DNA of 64,000 bases. Origin: Bathynomus jamesi (taxonomy: Eukaryota > Arthropoda > Malacostraca > Isopoda > Cirolanidae). Location: positions 259,001 through 323,000 of the forward strand of contig JAJOZX010001732.1 in the NCBI GenBank assembly GCA_023014485.1, read 5' to 3'. This document shows positions 34,521 to 49,750 of this stretch, one piece after another (position 1 is the stretch's first letter; the number at the start of each line of letters is the position of its first letter). The translations under genes and the position numbers were made by a program. The notes under the pieces were generated by a model. The model saw only the letters and a list, made by a program, of their open reading frames with translations, searched no databases and was not told the origin of the DNA.

Positions 34521-37500
34521 GTGCTCTTCCCTTTAAAATGATATTAATGCAACAATACAATACAATACAATTGCGAAAATACAAGAAGATACATCCTAAC
34601 GAATTCAAATTAGATGATGACGAATTTTTCTTTAAAATACAAATTTTATACAGAACAAATGAGTTCGAGTGGTTGAGTACAACGCATCGTAATCAATCTT
34701 TAACATGACACTTGCTTAGAAAGTTATTATAAAATATAAAAATTCAAAGATTAATACTTTAATTTATGCAAACAGAATAAAATGATTAATACGTTAATTT
34801 AGACAAACAATGATATTATTAAATTTTACAAATATTTAGTTGTCATGATTGTACAGGTAATAAACTAATTTTATTGACTAAGGTAGGTAAAAATCGAATT
34901 ACGTAATGGATGATGTATAGACCTGTAGTCTAGTGTGTATTTTTGTGTACTAAGTACGAAGTGAGTATCTTATAATTTTGAGGGACAGATTATCTGAGAG
35001 GATTGTTAAATTAACTGAATAAATGCATGAGGAAGAATATATATATTAAGCAACAATTATTACGATGAAATAAATTTAAATGATCTAGAGTAAATATCAT
35101 AGTTAGCACTTAAACGCAATTAAATAAAGTTTATCGTGATATCCCATGATTTTAGAATAAAATTTGTGTATATATAGTATATATAGTGTGCATACGTGGG
35201 TGTGTGTGTAAGGATTCGAGAGGTTTTCGAATTAACAAAGTTATATAATAATTTAAATTGAGAGTAGGGTTATAGAGTCCTTTAAGTTTAAAGTGAATTA
35301 TTATAAAATCTAATTGCAGGTAGCATTAATGGTAATGTATTCGTATGAGGTTCAATGTAAAAGTGACTTGAGGTACGAGTGAATTAGAGTATGTGTCAAC
35401 AATAATAAAATTCATTTAGGATTATCGATTTTACATAATTAAATCAGTTGCACGTATATTAAATTAATAAAAAAACGCACTTAGAAGAACTTACAATTAA
35501 TGAAAGTAAATCTCACGGTTTTAAAATTGAATTTCGACACACAATTAAATTCGACTAGTAACATTTATAGCTATATAGTCAAATTGACAATAATTTTCGT
35601 TTGATACCTTACAAATGGTACAATAACAATTTAAATACAATTACTCACGATTAATTGAAAAAAAGAAATGAAAAATACAAATTAAAAATATAAATCAATT
35701 ATGCATTTTAAAGAGCTAACATAATTTTTAATATTCTTAAAAATAAAAGTAAATCGAGCCAGAGATGAATTTCGGCCAAGAATAAAAAAAGTTATTGAAA
35801 TGGAAGGAAAGCATTTCGAAATTTTTTTTTAATAAGTTCAGGTAAATTTTACATTAAAATTATCTTTGTATAAAAAAATATTAAAAAGGTTTAATAATTT
35901 TTGCATGTTAAGTAGAAAAATCATACTCTCGTTAAATGTTGATAGAATTTGAATTATTTGATATTTTAGTCTGAAAACTTGTTCGCATATAGATAAATAC
36001 ATATGTTTTATTGTGTAGAAGTTTTATTAAAATTAAATGCAAAAAAACATAACAAACACAACTTAAATTTAGGGTATGTGCGGTCATACGGGCAAATTTC
36101 CCGACCGTACAGAGCAGGATAAATTAGGTACATGATCGATTAATTATTACACAATTACTGTCATAATATAATCACAATAATTATAAAAATTGTTATAAGC
36201 AATTGTAAAAACGGTTTTGGTTACCAATAATAAAATATATCATTTTACCTATATATTTACATATGCAACAATCGCATGAAAAAAAATGAAAAATCGGTCA
36301 ATTTCCTTCTTACAAAAAAAAATGTTGAACTAAAGACAAGCCGGTCAATTCAGGTTGAATTTAATTCTTTTTTACAACAAAAAAAAGGTTGAATTAAATT
36401 CTTTTAAAGAACAAAGAGGAAAAGTTGAATTCAATTGACTTCACTGAAATGACTTGGGACTTGTTAACTGACTTGGGACTTCAAAACTGACTTGGGACTT
36501 CAAAACTGACTACAATTGTCTTGGGACTGAATACAACTATCTTGGGACTGACTACAACTTTCTGGGGACTGACTACAACTTTCTTGAAGCTGATTACAAC
36601 TGATTCCGAACTGAAACTGACTCGCAACTGACTTGCAACTGACTTGCAACTGACTGACTGACTGACTTGAAACTGACTGACTTGAAACTAACTGACCTCA
36701 AACTAACTGACTTGAGACTAACTGACTTGAAACTGACTGACTCACTGACTTCGAAACTAACTTGAAATAAATTGACTTCAAAACTGACTTCGAAACTGAC
36801 TTCAATTGACTTACTGACTTGAACTGCTATCAAATATTTCTATAAATCTCTGGGGCGGTAGTACAAGTAGTCTCTCTGGATGCAACCTACTGACTTCAAC
36901 TGACTGAAAACTGAAATTGACTGCACTCGAACTGCTATCGAGTGGAGTCTATTATTCTCTGGGTTTTGTTGTCCCTCTTGGAAGCAACCAACTAACTGAA
37001 ATTAACTGAAATGGACTCCACTGAACTGCTATCAGTTGAGTCTACTGAAACTGACTTGCACTTGAACTGCTATAAAGTGGAGACTATTATTCTCTGGGGT
37101 TTGGTTGTTCCTCTTGGATACGACCAACTGAAACTGAAAAATGAAACTGGAACTTGAAACTGATTCAAGTATCTCTATAACTCTATAAACTCAATATAAA
37201 CTCTCTCTTTCTTAATTTGCAAGTCAATTCAATTCAATAACTTCAAAAAAATTGTAAACAAAAATAAAAAATATAAACAACATTTCACTCGAATGTACGC
37301 GAAGGCAGTGTAGCATTATGTTTGGTACATAAAATAAAATTATTCTATACTAACTATAACAGTGAAAATAACTGTGAAAATAACTGAAAATAACTGTGAA
37401 ATTTAACTCTGCGACAATAACTCTGCGACAATAACTCTGCGACAATAATAATGTGAAGTTTAACTTCTGTGACAACTAACTTCTGTGACAACTAACTTCT

Positions 37501-38024
37501 GTGACTTTTAACTCTGTGACTTTTAACTTCTGTGAAAGTTAACTTCTGTATAAATTAACTTCTGTGACAATTAACTTCTGTGACAATTAACTTCTGTGAC
37601 AATTAACTACTGCGAAAATTAGTTTCAATAAAAAATGTATCACTGGTGTCTGAAATGTTCACTGTGTTTCTTGTTAATTCTGGCTTGATACTAGTTAACT
37701 GTTAATAATACTGACTTTTCAACTGTTTACAAATTACTTAAAAAACAAACTCTGTACTTAAAATTTCTACGACGAAATCATTAGAGACGTGTCCTGAAGA
37801 CGTCTTGATGGCTACTTGTTCTAGATGAGACGAGACGTGAATAACTTGGAGTCGTTACACACCGGTTCAATGGTGGATGTGACGAACTGGGAGTCGTGAC
37901 ACACCGGTCAAATAGTGGGTCGCAAAATGTTAAAATCCTGATGCAGGGTAATTTCTATTCTGGAAAAACAGTGACCACTTATTCAAATACTCTTGTTAAA
38001 ATCCTGGTTAAAGGGTCGCCAGTT
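34521..38024 (-). repeat. Internal region 4, without TE-B (empty site)
   Basis: 3.5 kb. Empty TE-B site with a single TAA at 35895-35897. GACTT tract about 36450-36825, shorter than in other units by two 18-bp monomers; hairpin repeats 36821-37130; CTCTGCGAC/AACTTCTGTGAC tract about 37408-37615; ACACCGGT duplication about 37828-37912; primer-site motif 38013-38021. No gene. Confidence 0.8.
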
Positions 38025-38343
38025 TGTTAACCCCTCCGTCTATGGCCCTGGGTTGGTTCGGAGTCGACGAGGGTTCTGGTTGGGAGGCAGCAACGGATCT
38101 GTTAATTGCAGTAGTTTCTTCTATACGACTCTCCGAGTTCTTCTTTAGTGGCTCGGAGGATTCTGAGAGGCTTATTAAATTCTCTGAGGGTTCCCCCAGA
38201 TTCTTCTTGTAACGCATCGGGATATTTTACTGACTAAATTCCTGAAGAGAGCACGGCTCGAAGGAGAAGATAGAGACTTTCTTTTACTGTAATTTACTGC
38301 TAAAATGTACGGGTACTACTCAGCCTCGTCGTTGGAATCAGAA

Positions 38344-38375
38344 TGAACATGGAAGGAATTATTGGGGTTTATATA
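38344..38375 (-). promoter_or_regulatory. TATA box and initiator, LTR-like segment 5
   Basis: TATATAAA at 38375-38368, initiator A at 38344; 31-nt spacing kept. Confidence 0.6.
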
Positions 38376-39034
38376 CCCCGCATCTACTAACATCATCATT
38401 ATTAAATGTTGAATAGGCTGTATTATTTTGCACAATAGTTAAAAATAAAGTAAATATTTTAGCTGTGGTAATGTATAAACGAATAAACAAGATATTTGAA
38501 GATGGAGACATATTTTTATCTTAAACCGCGTATTTTCAGATCTGATGTTATCATGATCTGCCAAGTTAGCTAAAAGTGGAAATTGAACTATGCATCTTTA
38601 CACTAAAATATGCATATGAGTAAAAATTATAGGTTTAAGATTTACAATTAAATGCTTAGGCAAGACATGACTTCATCTTTTATAACAGAGAGAGAATGTA
38701 TACAAAATATGAACACTGCAAAAAATTTCTCAGGATTCATTATTAAGCTAAATTTAAAAATAATTAAGAAATTTTAAAAAGAGCAAGTCACCAATTATTT
38801 GGCAAAGTAGAAAGAACATCAAAATTTATCCAACGAAAAAAATAATAATAAAAATAATCGTATTTTCGCCGAGTATGCATTTCTAAAGGCGACATAATGT
38901 CGGGTCGGACATTGAGTACATTGTAATTTTGGTTTACCATAACTATAATTATAATTACCAATTAATTCATTTATTATCGTTAACTACAATTCCATTATAG
39001 TACATTCACTACGTCATTTAGTACATTACATCAT

Positions 39035-39228
39035 TACGTACATTAATTACATTATATTAAATTATTATCGTTTAATTAAAGTACATTAATTACATTATAT
39101 TAAATTATTATCGTTTAATTAAAGTACATTAATTACATTATATTAAATTATTATCGTTTAATTAAAGTACATTAATTACATTATATTAAATTATTATCGT
39201 TTAATTAAAGTACATTAATTACATTATA
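39035..39228. repeat. 43-bp tandem repeat, 4 copies (segment 5)
   Basis: Four copies. The final junction reads ttatacca here rather than the ttatatca of segments 1-4. Confidence 0.93.
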
Positions 39229-40166
39229 CCATTAATTACAGTTTCATTATGTACATTAGTCACTTACATTTCTTACAGTGTTTTTATATTTATATATAGT
39301 TATTAGTACAACACAAAGTACATGAGCCCATATATATATATATATATTATATATATTTATATACAACATGACACATGATACATAACATAACGCATGATAA
39401 TTTTTTTGTAAATTTAGATCAGAGCGAATGGAGCTTTTTATCTTAGAAGCGTTCACTTTTGCTGTGGTTAGCGGAATTTGATCAATTGCATAAGCATTTT
39501 CGAGTTTATTGCGAGAGGTGAACGCACTTAAAAGAAAAAGTAAAAGAATACATGTGGACGTATTACGTGTACGTAACACAATAGGTTGTGTGCGTAATAT
39601 AGACACGCGTAAACATGGACTGATTGGTTGTTTGGCATCAGTAGACAATAGGTAGGACACAACATATAAATAATGACGTATAGAGAATGAAGTTATTTTT
39701 TTATTATTATTAAAGAATTTACCATACATTGAATACGGAAGATGTCCAAATACTAAACACGTGATTCAGTGTTCAATGTATGGAAACCGTGAAGGAATTT
39801 AAGTTATTTTATGACGTCATAGTGTATAAGTCATTGTTGGGAGGATTTAAAAGAAACGAATTAGAGACAAAGAGTGGATATTAAGGACTAAGAAGTACAA
39901 CTACGGGTTCCAATCCTGTTATATGCAATGTGTATGCATAATCTAGCGACGAGGGTGAGATGCAAGACAACCATAATTAATTATAATAAATTCTATAACA
40001 AATGAAAATGGAAATATGGGTACGACTAAACTATAGAAATGGTAGGTCGCAGGTGTGACACTGAAAAAGAATAGAAAGCAAAAGTCGAACTTCTATCCAA
40101 ACTCGCTCAGGCGATTTTGGTTCTTATGTAAAAATGAATATTGATTATTCATTGTTCATTTTTACA

Positions 40167-43100
40167 GTGCTCTTCCCTTTAAAATGATTTTAATGCAACA
40201 ATACAATACAATACAATTGCGAAAATACAAGAAGATAACATCCTAACGAATTCAAATTAGATGATGACGAATTTTTCTTTAAAATACAAATTTTATACAG
40301 AACAAATGAGTTCGAGTGGTTGAGTACAACGCATCGTAATCAATCTTTAACATGACACTTGCTTAGAAAGTTATTATAAAATATAAAAAATTCAAAGATT
40401 AATACTTTAATTTATGCAAACAGAATAAAATGATTAATACGTTAATTTAGACAAACAATGATATTATTAAATTTTACAAATATTTAGTTGTCATGATTGT
40501 ACAGGTAATAAACTAATTTTATTGACTAAGGTAGGTAAAAAATCGAATTACGTAATGGATGATGTATAGACCTGTAGTCTAGTGTGTATTTTTGTGTACT
40601 AAGTACAAAGTGAGTATTTTATAATTTTGAGGGACAGATTATCTGAGAGGATTGTTAAATTAACCGAATAAATGCATGAGGAAGAATATATATATTAAGC
40701 AACAATTATTACGATGAAATAAATTTAAATGATCTAGAGTAAATATCATAGTTAGCACTTAAACGCAATTAAATAAAGTTTATCTTGATATCCCATGATT
40801 TTAGAATAAAATTTGTGTATATATAGTATATATAGTGTGCATACGTGGGTGTGTGTGCAAGGATTCGAGAAGTTTTCGAATTAACAAAGTTATATAATAA
40901 TTTAAATTGAGAGTAGGGTTATAGAGTCCTTTAAGTTTAAAGTGAATTATTATAAAATCTAATTGCAGGTAGCATTAATGGTAATGTATTCGTATGAGGT
41001 TCAATGTAAAAGTGACTTGAGGTACGAGTGAATTAGAGTATGTGTCAACAATAATAAAATTCATTTAGGATTATCGATTTTACATAATTAAATCAGTTGC
41101 ACGTATATTAAATTAATAAAAAAACGCACTTAGAAGAACTTACAATTAATGAAAGTAAATCTCACGGTTTTAAAATTGAATTTCGACACACAATTAAATT
41201 CGACTAGTAACATTTATAGCTATATAGTCAATTGAAAATAATTTTCGTTTGATGCCTTACAAATGATACAATAACAATTTAAATACAATTACTCACGATT
41301 AATTGAAAAAAAGAAATGAAAAATACAAATTAAAAATATAAATCAATTATGCTTTTAATGAGCTAACATAATTTTATATTATTCTTAAAAATAAAGTAAA
41401 TCGAGCCAGAGATGAATTTCGGCCAAGAATAAAAAAAAGTTATTGAAATGGAAGGAAAGCATTTCGAAATTATTTTTTAATAAGTTCAGGTAAATTTTAC
41501 TTTAAAATTATCTTTATATAAAAAAATATTAAAAAGGTTTAATAATTTTTGCATGTTAAGTAGAAAAATCATACTCTCGTTAAATGTTGATAGAATTTGA
41601 ATTATTTGATATTTTAGTCTGAAAACTTGTTTGCATATAGATAAATACATATGTTTTATTGTGTAGAAGTTTTATTAAAATTAAATGCAAAAAACATAAC
41701 AAACACAACTTAAATTTAGGGTATGTGCGGTCATACGGGCAAATTTCCCGACCGTACAGAGCAGGATAAATTAGGTACATGATCGATTAATTATTACACA
41801 ATTACTGTCATAATATAATCACAGTAATTATAAAAATTGTTATAAGCAATTGTAAAAACGGTTTTGGTTACAAATAATAAAATATATCATTTTACCTATA
41901 CATTTACATATGCAACAATCGCATGAAAAAAAAGAAAAATCGGTCAATTTCCTTCTTACAAAAAAAAATGTTGAACTAAAGACAAGCCGGTCAATTCAGG
42001 TTGAATTTAATTCTTTTTTACAACAAAAAAAAGGTTGAATTAAATTCTTTTAAACAACAAAGAGGAAAAGTTGAATTCAATTGACTTCACTGAAATGACT
42101 TGGGACTTGTTAACTGACTTGGGACTTCAAAACTGACTTGGGACTTCAAAACTGACTACAATTGTCTTGGGACTGAATACAACTATCTTGGGACTGACTA
42201 CAACTTTCTGGGGACTGACTACAACTTTCTTGAAGCTGATTACAACTGATTCCGAAGTGAAACTGACTCGCAACTGACTTGCAACTGACTGACTGACTGA
42301 CTGGAAACTGACTGACTTGAAACTAACTGACCTCAAACTAACTGACTTGAGACTAACTGACTTGAAACTGACTGACTCACTGACTTCGAAACTAACTTCA
42401 AATAAATTGACTTCAAAACTGACTTCGAAACTGACTTCAATTGTCTTACTGACTTGAACTGCTATCAAATATTTCTATAAATCTCTGGGGCGGTAGTACA
42501 AGTAGTCTCTCTGGATGCAACCTACTGACTTCAACTGACTGAAAACTGAAATTGACTGCACTCGAACTGCTATCGAGTGGAGTCTATTATTCTCTGGTTT
42601 GGTTGTCCCTCTTGGAAGCAACCAACTAACTGAAATTAACTGAAATGGACTCCACTGAACTGCTATCAGTTGAGTCTACTGAAACTGACTTGCACTTGAA
42701 CTGCTATAAAGTGGAGACTATTAATCTCTGGGGTTTGGTTGTTCCTCTTGGATACGACCAACTGAAACTGAAAACAGAAACTAGAACTTGAAACTGATTC
42801 AATTATCTCTATAACTCTATAAACTCAATATAAACTCTCTCTTTCTTAATTTGCAAGTCAATTCAATTCAATAACTTCAAAAAAATTGTAAACAAAAATA
42901 AAAAATATAAACAACATTTCACTCGAATGTACGCGAAGGCAGTGTAGCATTATGTTTGGTACATAAAATAAAATTATTCTATACTAACTATAACAGTGAA
43001 AATAACTGTGAAAATAACTGAAAATAACTGTGAAATTTAACTCTGCGACAATAACTCTGCGACAATAATAATGTGAAGTTTAACTTCTGTGACAACTAAC

Positions 43101-43642
43101 TTCTGTGACAACTAACTTCTGTGACTTTTAACTCTGTGACTTTTAACTTCTGTGAAAGTTAACTTCTGTATAAATTAACTTCTGTGACAATTAACTTCTG
43201 TGACAATTAACTTCTGTGACAATTAACTACTGCGAAAATTAGTTTCAATAAAAAATGTATCACTGGTGTCTGAAATGTTCACTGTGTTTCTTGTTAATTC
43301 TGGCTTGATACTAGTTAACTGTTAATAACTGACTTTTCAACTGTTTACAAATTACTTAAAAAACAAACTCTGTACTTAAAATTTCTACGACGAAATCATT
43401 AGAGACGTGTCCTGAAGACGTCTTGATTGCTACTTGTTCTAGATGAGACGAGACGTGAATAACTTGGAGTCGTTACACACCGGTTCAATGGTGGATGTGA
43501 CGAACTGGGAGTCGTGACACACCGGTCAAATAGTGGGTCTCAAAATGTTAAAATCCTGATGCAGGGTAATTTCTATTCTGGAAAAACAGTGACCACTTAT
43601 TCAAATACTCTTGTTAAAATCCTGGTTAAAGGGTCGCCAGTT
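40167..43642 (-). repeat. Internal region 5, without TE-B (empty site)
   Basis: Empty TE-B site at 41543-41545. GACTT tract about 42095-42460, again two 18-bp monomers short; hairpin repeats 42456-42765; CTCTGCGAC tract with two CTCTGCGAC monomers (about 43038-43238); primer-site motif 43631-43639. No gene. Confidence 0.8.
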
Positions 43643-43961
43643 TGTTAACCCCTCCGTCTATGGCCCTGGGTTGGTTCGGAGTCGACGAGGGTTCTGGTTG
43701 GGAGGCAGCAACGGATCTGTTAATTGCAGTAGTTTCTTCTATACGACTCTCCGAGTTCTTCTTTAGTGGCTCGGAGGATTCTGAGAGGCTTATTAAATTC
43801 TCTGAGGGTTCCCCCAGATTCTTCTTGTAACGTATCGGGATATTTTACTGACTAAATTCCTGAAGAGAGCACGGCTCGAAGGAGAAGATAGAGACTTTCT
43901 TTTACTGTAATTTATTGCTAAAATGTACGGGTACTACTCAGCCTCGTCGTTGGAATCAGAA

Positions 43962-43993
43962 TGAACATGGAAGGAATTATTGGGGTTTATATA
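43962..43993 (-). promoter_or_regulatory. TATA box and initiator, LTR-like segment 6
   Basis: TATATAAA at 43993-43986, initiator A at 43962; 31-nt spacing kept even though the base next to the TATA palindrome changed. Confidence 0.6.
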
Positions 43994-44647
43994 CCCGCAT
44001 CTACTAACATCATCATTATTAAATGTTGATTAGGCTGTATTATTTTGCACAATAGTTAAAAATAAAGTAAATATTTTAGCTGTGGTAATGTATAAACGAA
44101 TAAACAAGATATTTGAAGATGGAGACATATTTTTATCTTAAACCGCGTATTTTCAGATCTGATGTTATCATGATCTGCCAAGTTAGCTAAAAGTGGAAAT
44201 TGAACTATGCATCTTTACACTAAAATATGCATATGAGTAAAAATTATAGGTTTAAGATTTACAATTAAATGCTTAGGCAAGACATGACTTCATCTTTTAT
44301 AACAGAGAGAGAATGTATACAAAATATGAACACTGCAAAAAATTTCTCAGGATTCATTATTAAGCTAAATTTAAAAATAATTAAGAAATTTTAAAAAGAG
44401 CAAGTCACCAATTATTTGGCAAAGTAGAAAGAACATCAAAATTTATCCAACGAAAAAAATAATAAAAATAATCGTATTTTCGCCGAGTATGCATTTCTAA
44501 AGGCGACATAATGTCGGGTCGGACATTGAGTACATTGTAATTTTGGTTTACCATAACTATGATTATAATAACCAATTAATTCATTTATTATCGTTAACTA
44601 CAATTCCATTATAGTACATTCACTACGTCATTTAGTACATTACATCA

Positions 44648-44970
44648 TTAAGTACATTAATTACATTATATTAAATTATTATCGTTTAATTAAAGTACAT
44701 TAATTACATATATTAAATTATTATCGTTTAATTAAAGTACATTAATTACATTATATTAAATTATTATCGTTTAATTAAAGTACATTAATTACATTATATT
44801 AAATTATTATCGTTTAATTAAAGTACATTAATTACATTATATTAAATTATTATCGTTTAATTAAAGTACATTAATTACATTATATTAAATTATTATCGTT
44901 TAATTAAAGTACATTAATTACATTATATTAAATTATTATCGTTTAATTAAAGTACATTAATTACATTATT
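44648..44970. repeat. 43-bp tandem repeat, 7 copies (segment 6)
   Basis: Seven monomers, the maximum in the window; the second junction has lost a T (attacatatattaa). Confidence 0.93.
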
Positions 44971-45070
44971 CCATTAATTACAGTTTCATTATGTACATTA
45001 GTCACTTACATTTCTTACAGTGTTTTTATATTTAATATAGTTATTAGTACAACACAAAGTACATGAGCCC

Positions 45071-45101
<31 letters not shown>

Positions 45102-45908
45102 CAACATGACACATGATACATAACATAACGCATGATAATTTTTTTGTAAATTTAGATCAGAGCGAAAGGAGCTTTTTATCTTAGAAGCGTTCACTTTTGC
45201 TGTGGTTAGCGGAATTTGATCAATTGCATAAGCATTTTCGAGTTTATTGCGAGAGGTGAACGCACTTAAAAGAAAAAGTAAAAAGAATACATGTGGACGT
45301 ATTTACGTGTACGTAACACAATAGGTTGTGTGCGTAATATAGACACGCGTAAACATGGACTGATTGGTTGTTTGGCATCAGTAGACAATAGGTAGGACAC
45401 AACATATAAATAATGACGTATAGAGAATGAAGTTATTTTTTTTATATTATTAAAGAATTTACCATACATTGAATACAGAAGATGTCCAAATACTAAACAC
45501 GTGATTCAGTGTTCAATGTATGGAAACCGTGAAGGAATTTAAGTTATTTTATGACGTCATAGTGTATAAGTCATTGATGGGAGGATTTAAAAGAAACGAA
45601 TTAGAGACAAAGAGTGGATATTAAGGACTAAGAAGTACAACTGCGGGTTCCAATCCTGTTATATGCAATGTGTATGCATAATCTAGCGACGAGGGTGAGA
45701 TGCAAGACAACCATAATTAATTATAATAAATTCTATAACAAATGAAAATGGAAATATGGGTACGACTAAACTATAGAAATGGTAGGTCGCATGGGTGTGA
45801 CACTGAAAAAGAATAGAAAGCAAAAGTCGAACTTCTATCCAAACTCGCTCAGGCGATTTTGGTTCTTATGTAAAAATGAATATTGATTATTCATTGTTCA
45901 TTTTTACA

Positions 45909-48900
45909 GTGCTCTCCCCTTTAAAATGATATTAATGCAACAATACAATACAATACAATTGCGAAAATACAAGAAGATATCATCCTAACGAATTCAAATT
46001 AGATGATGACGAATTTTTCTTTAAAATACAAATTTTATACAGAACAAATGAGTTCGAGTGGTTGAGTACAACGCATCGTAATCAATCTTTAACATGACAC
46101 TTGCTTAGAAAGTTATTATAAAATATGAAAAATTCAAAGATTAATACTTTAATTTATGCAAACAGAATAAAATGATTAATACGTTAATTTAGACAAACAA
46201 TGATATTATTAAATTTTACAAATATTTAGTTGTCATGATTGTACAGGTAATAAACTAATTTTGTTGACTAAGGTAGGTAAAAAATCGAATTACGTAATGG
46301 ATGATGTATAGACCTGTAGTCTAGTGTGTATTTTTGTGTACTAAGTACGAAGTGAGTATCTTATAATTTTGAGGGACAGATTATCTGAGAGGATTGTTAA
46401 ATTAACTGAATAAATGCATGAGGAAGAATATATATATTAAGCAACAATTATTACGATGAAATAAATTTAAATGATCTAGAGTAAATATCATAGTTAGCAC
46501 TTAAACGCAATTAAATAAAGTTTATCTTGATATCCCATGATTTTAGAATAAAATTTGTGTATATATAGTATATATAGTGTGCATACGTGGGTGTGTGTGC
46601 AAGGATTCGAGAAGTTTTCGAATTAACAAAGTTATATAATAATTTAAATTGAGAGTAGGGTTATAGAGTCCTTTAAGTTTAAAGTGAATTATTATAAAAT
46701 CTAATTGCAGGTAGCATTAATGGTAATGTATTCGTATGAGGTTCAATGTAAAAGTGACTTGAGGTACGAGTGAATTAGAGTATGTGTCAACAATAATAAA
46801 ATTCATTTAGGATTATCGATTTTACATAATTAAATCAGTTGCACGTATATTAAATTAAAAAAAAACGCACTTAGAAGAACTTACAATTAATGAAAGTAAA
46901 TCTCACGGTTTTAAAATTGAATTTCGACACACAATTAAATTCGACTAGTAACATTTATAGCTATATAGTCAAATTGAAAATAATTTTCGTTTGATGCCTT
47001 ACAAATGATACAATAACAATTTAAATACAATTACTCACGATTAATTGAAAAAAAGAAATGAAAAATACAAATTAAAAATATAAATCAATTATGCATTTTA
47101 ATGAGCTAACATAATTTTATATTATTCTTAAAAATAAAAGTAAATCGAGCCAGAGATGAATTTCGGCCAAGAATAAAAAAAAGTTATTGAAATGGAAGGA
47201 AAGCATTTCGAAATTATTTTTTAATAAGTTCAGGTAAATTTTACTTTAAAATTATCTTTATATAAAAAAATATTAAAAAGGTTTAATAATTTTTGCATGT
47301 TAAGTAGAAAAATCATACTCTCGTTAAATGTTGATAGAATTTGAATTATTTGATTTTAGTCTGAAAACTTGTTTGCATATAGATAAATACATATGTTTTA
47401 TTGTGTAGAAGTTTTATTAAAATTAAATGCAAAAAAACATAACAAACACAACTTAAATTTAGGGTATGTGCGGTCATACGGGCAAATTTCCCGACCGTAC
47501 AGAGCAGGATAAATTAGGTACATGATCGATTAATTATTACACAATTACTGTCATAATATAATCACAGTAATTATAAAAATTGTTATAAGCAATTGTAAAA
47601 ACGGTTTTGGTTACAAATAATAAAATATATCATTTTACCTATACATTTACATATGCAACAATCGCATGAAAAAAAAGAAAAATCGGTCAATTTCCTTCTT
47701 ACAAAAAAAAAATGTTGAACTAAAGACAAGCCGGTCAATTCAGGTTGAATTTAATTCTTTTTTACAACAAAAAAAAGGTTGAATTAAATTCTTTTAAACA
47801 ACAAAGAGGAAAAGTTGAATTCAATTGACTTCACTGAAATGACTTGGGACTTGTTAACTGACTTGGGACTTCAAAACTGACTTGGGACTTCAAAACTGAC
47901 TACAATTGTCTTGGGACTGAATACAACTATCTTGGGACTGACTACAACTTTCTGGGGACTGACTACAACTTTCTTGGGACTGACTACAACATTCTTGGGA
48001 CTGACTACAACTTTCTTGAAGCTGATTACAACTGATTCCGAAGTGAAACTGACTCGCAACTGACTTGCAACTGACTGACTGACTGACTGGAAACTGACTG
48101 ACTTGAAACTAACTGACCTCAAACTAACTGACTTGAGACTAACTGACTTGAAACTGACTGACTCACTGACTTCGAAACTAACTTCAAATAAATTGACTTC
48201 AAAACTGACTTCGAAACTGACTTCAATTGTCTTACTGACTTGAACTGCTATCAAATATTTCTATAAATCTCTGGGGCGGTAGTACAAGTAGTCTCTCTGG
48301 ATGCAACCTACTGACTTCAACTGACTGAAAACTGAAATTGACTGCACTCGAACTGCTATCGAGTGGAGTCTATTATTCTCTGGGTTTGGTTGTCCCTCTT
48401 GGAAGCAACCAACTAACTGAAATTAACTGAAATGGACTCCACTGAACTGCTATCAGTTGAGTCTACTGAAACTGACTTGCACTTGAACTGCTATAAAGTG
48501 GAGACTATTAATCTCTGGGGTTTGGTTGTTCCTCTTGGATACGACCAACTGAAACTGAAAACAGAAACTAGAACTTGAAACTGATTCAATTATCTCTATA
48601 ACTCTATAAACTCAATATAAACTCTCTCTTTCTTAATTTGCAAATCAATTCAATTCAATAACTTCAAAAAAATTGTAAACAAAAATAAAAAATATAAACA
48701 ACATTTCACTCGAATGTACGCGAAGGCAGTGTAGCATTATGTTTGGTACATAAAATAAAATTATTCTATACTAACTATAACAGTGAAAATAACTGTGAAA
48801 ATAACTGAAAATAACTGTGAAATTTAACTCTGCGACAATAACTCTGCGACAATAATAATGTGAAGTTTAACTTCTGTGACAACTAACTTCTGTGACAACT

Positions 48901-49431
48901 AACTTCTGTGACTTTTAACTCTGTGACTTTTAACTTCTGTGAAAGTTAACTTCTGTATAAATTAACTTCTGTGACAATTAACTTCTGTGACAATTAACTT
49001 CTGTGACAATTAACTACTGCGAAAATTAGTTTCAATAAAAAATGTATCACTGGTGTCTGAAATGTTCACTGTGTTTCTTGTTAATTCTGGCTTGATACTA
49101 GTTAACTGTTAATAATACTGACTTTTCAACTGTTTACAAATTACTTAAAAAACAAACTCTGTACTTAAAATTTCTACGACGAAATCATTAGAGACGTGTC
49201 CTGAAGACGTCTTGATTGCTACTTGTTCTAGATGAGACGAGACGTGAATAACTTGGAGTCGTTACACACCGGTTCAATGGTGGATGTGACGAACTGGGAG
49301 TCGTGACACACCGGTCAAATAGTGGGTCTCAAAATGTTAAAATCCTGATGCAGGGTAATTTCTATTCTGGAAAAACAGTGACCACTTATTCAAATACTCT
49401 TGTTAAAATCCTGGTTAAAGGGTCGCCAGTT
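45909..49431 (-). repeat. Internal region 6, without TE-B (empty site)
   Basis: Empty TE-B site at 47287-47289. GACTT tract about 47845-48240 with the full number of 18-bp monomers; hairpin repeats 48242-48550; CTCTGCGAC/AACTTCTGTGAC tract about 48828-49020; primer-site motif 49420-49428. No gene. Confidence 0.8.
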
Positions 49432-49750
49432 TGTTAACCCCTCCGTCTATGGCCCTGGGTTGGTTCGGAGTCGTCGAGGGTTCTGGTTGGGAGGCAGCAA
49501 CGGATCTGTTAATTGCAGTAGTTTCTTCTATACGACTCTCCGAGTTCTTCTTTAGTGGCTCGGAGGATTCTGAGAGGCTTATTAAATTCTCTGAGGGTTC
49601 CCCCAGATTCTTCTTGTAACGTATCGGGATATTTTACTGACTAAATTCCTGAAGAGAGCACGGCTCGAAGGAGAAGATAGAGACTTTCTTTTACTGTAAT
49701 TTATTGCTAAAATGTACGGGTACTACTCAGCCTCGTCGTTGGAATCAGAA

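Larger units (their letters stand above)
38025..40166 (-). repeat. LTR-like segment 5
   Basis: 2142 bp, first of the class-B segments (gttaattgcag, gagcacggctcg, atattttagctg, gcattttcgagtttattg). (TA)n 39330-39363, interrupted. A private change (gcatcgg for gtatcgg near 38215) creates an ATG on the minus strand that other units lack. Confidence 0.5.
43643..45908 (-). repeat. LTR-like segment 6
   Basis: 2266 bp, the longest, owing to seven copies of the 43-bp repeat. Class B. One C is lost from the palindrome around the TATA box (atatacccgc near 43993), as in segment 9. (TA)n 45071-45101. Confidence 0.5.

Noticed and set aside
38008..38217. 69-codon minus-strand frame in unit 5 ending near the primer-site motif
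   Set aside because: Its ATG arises from a change private to unit 5; the other units have ATA there with a stop just upstream.
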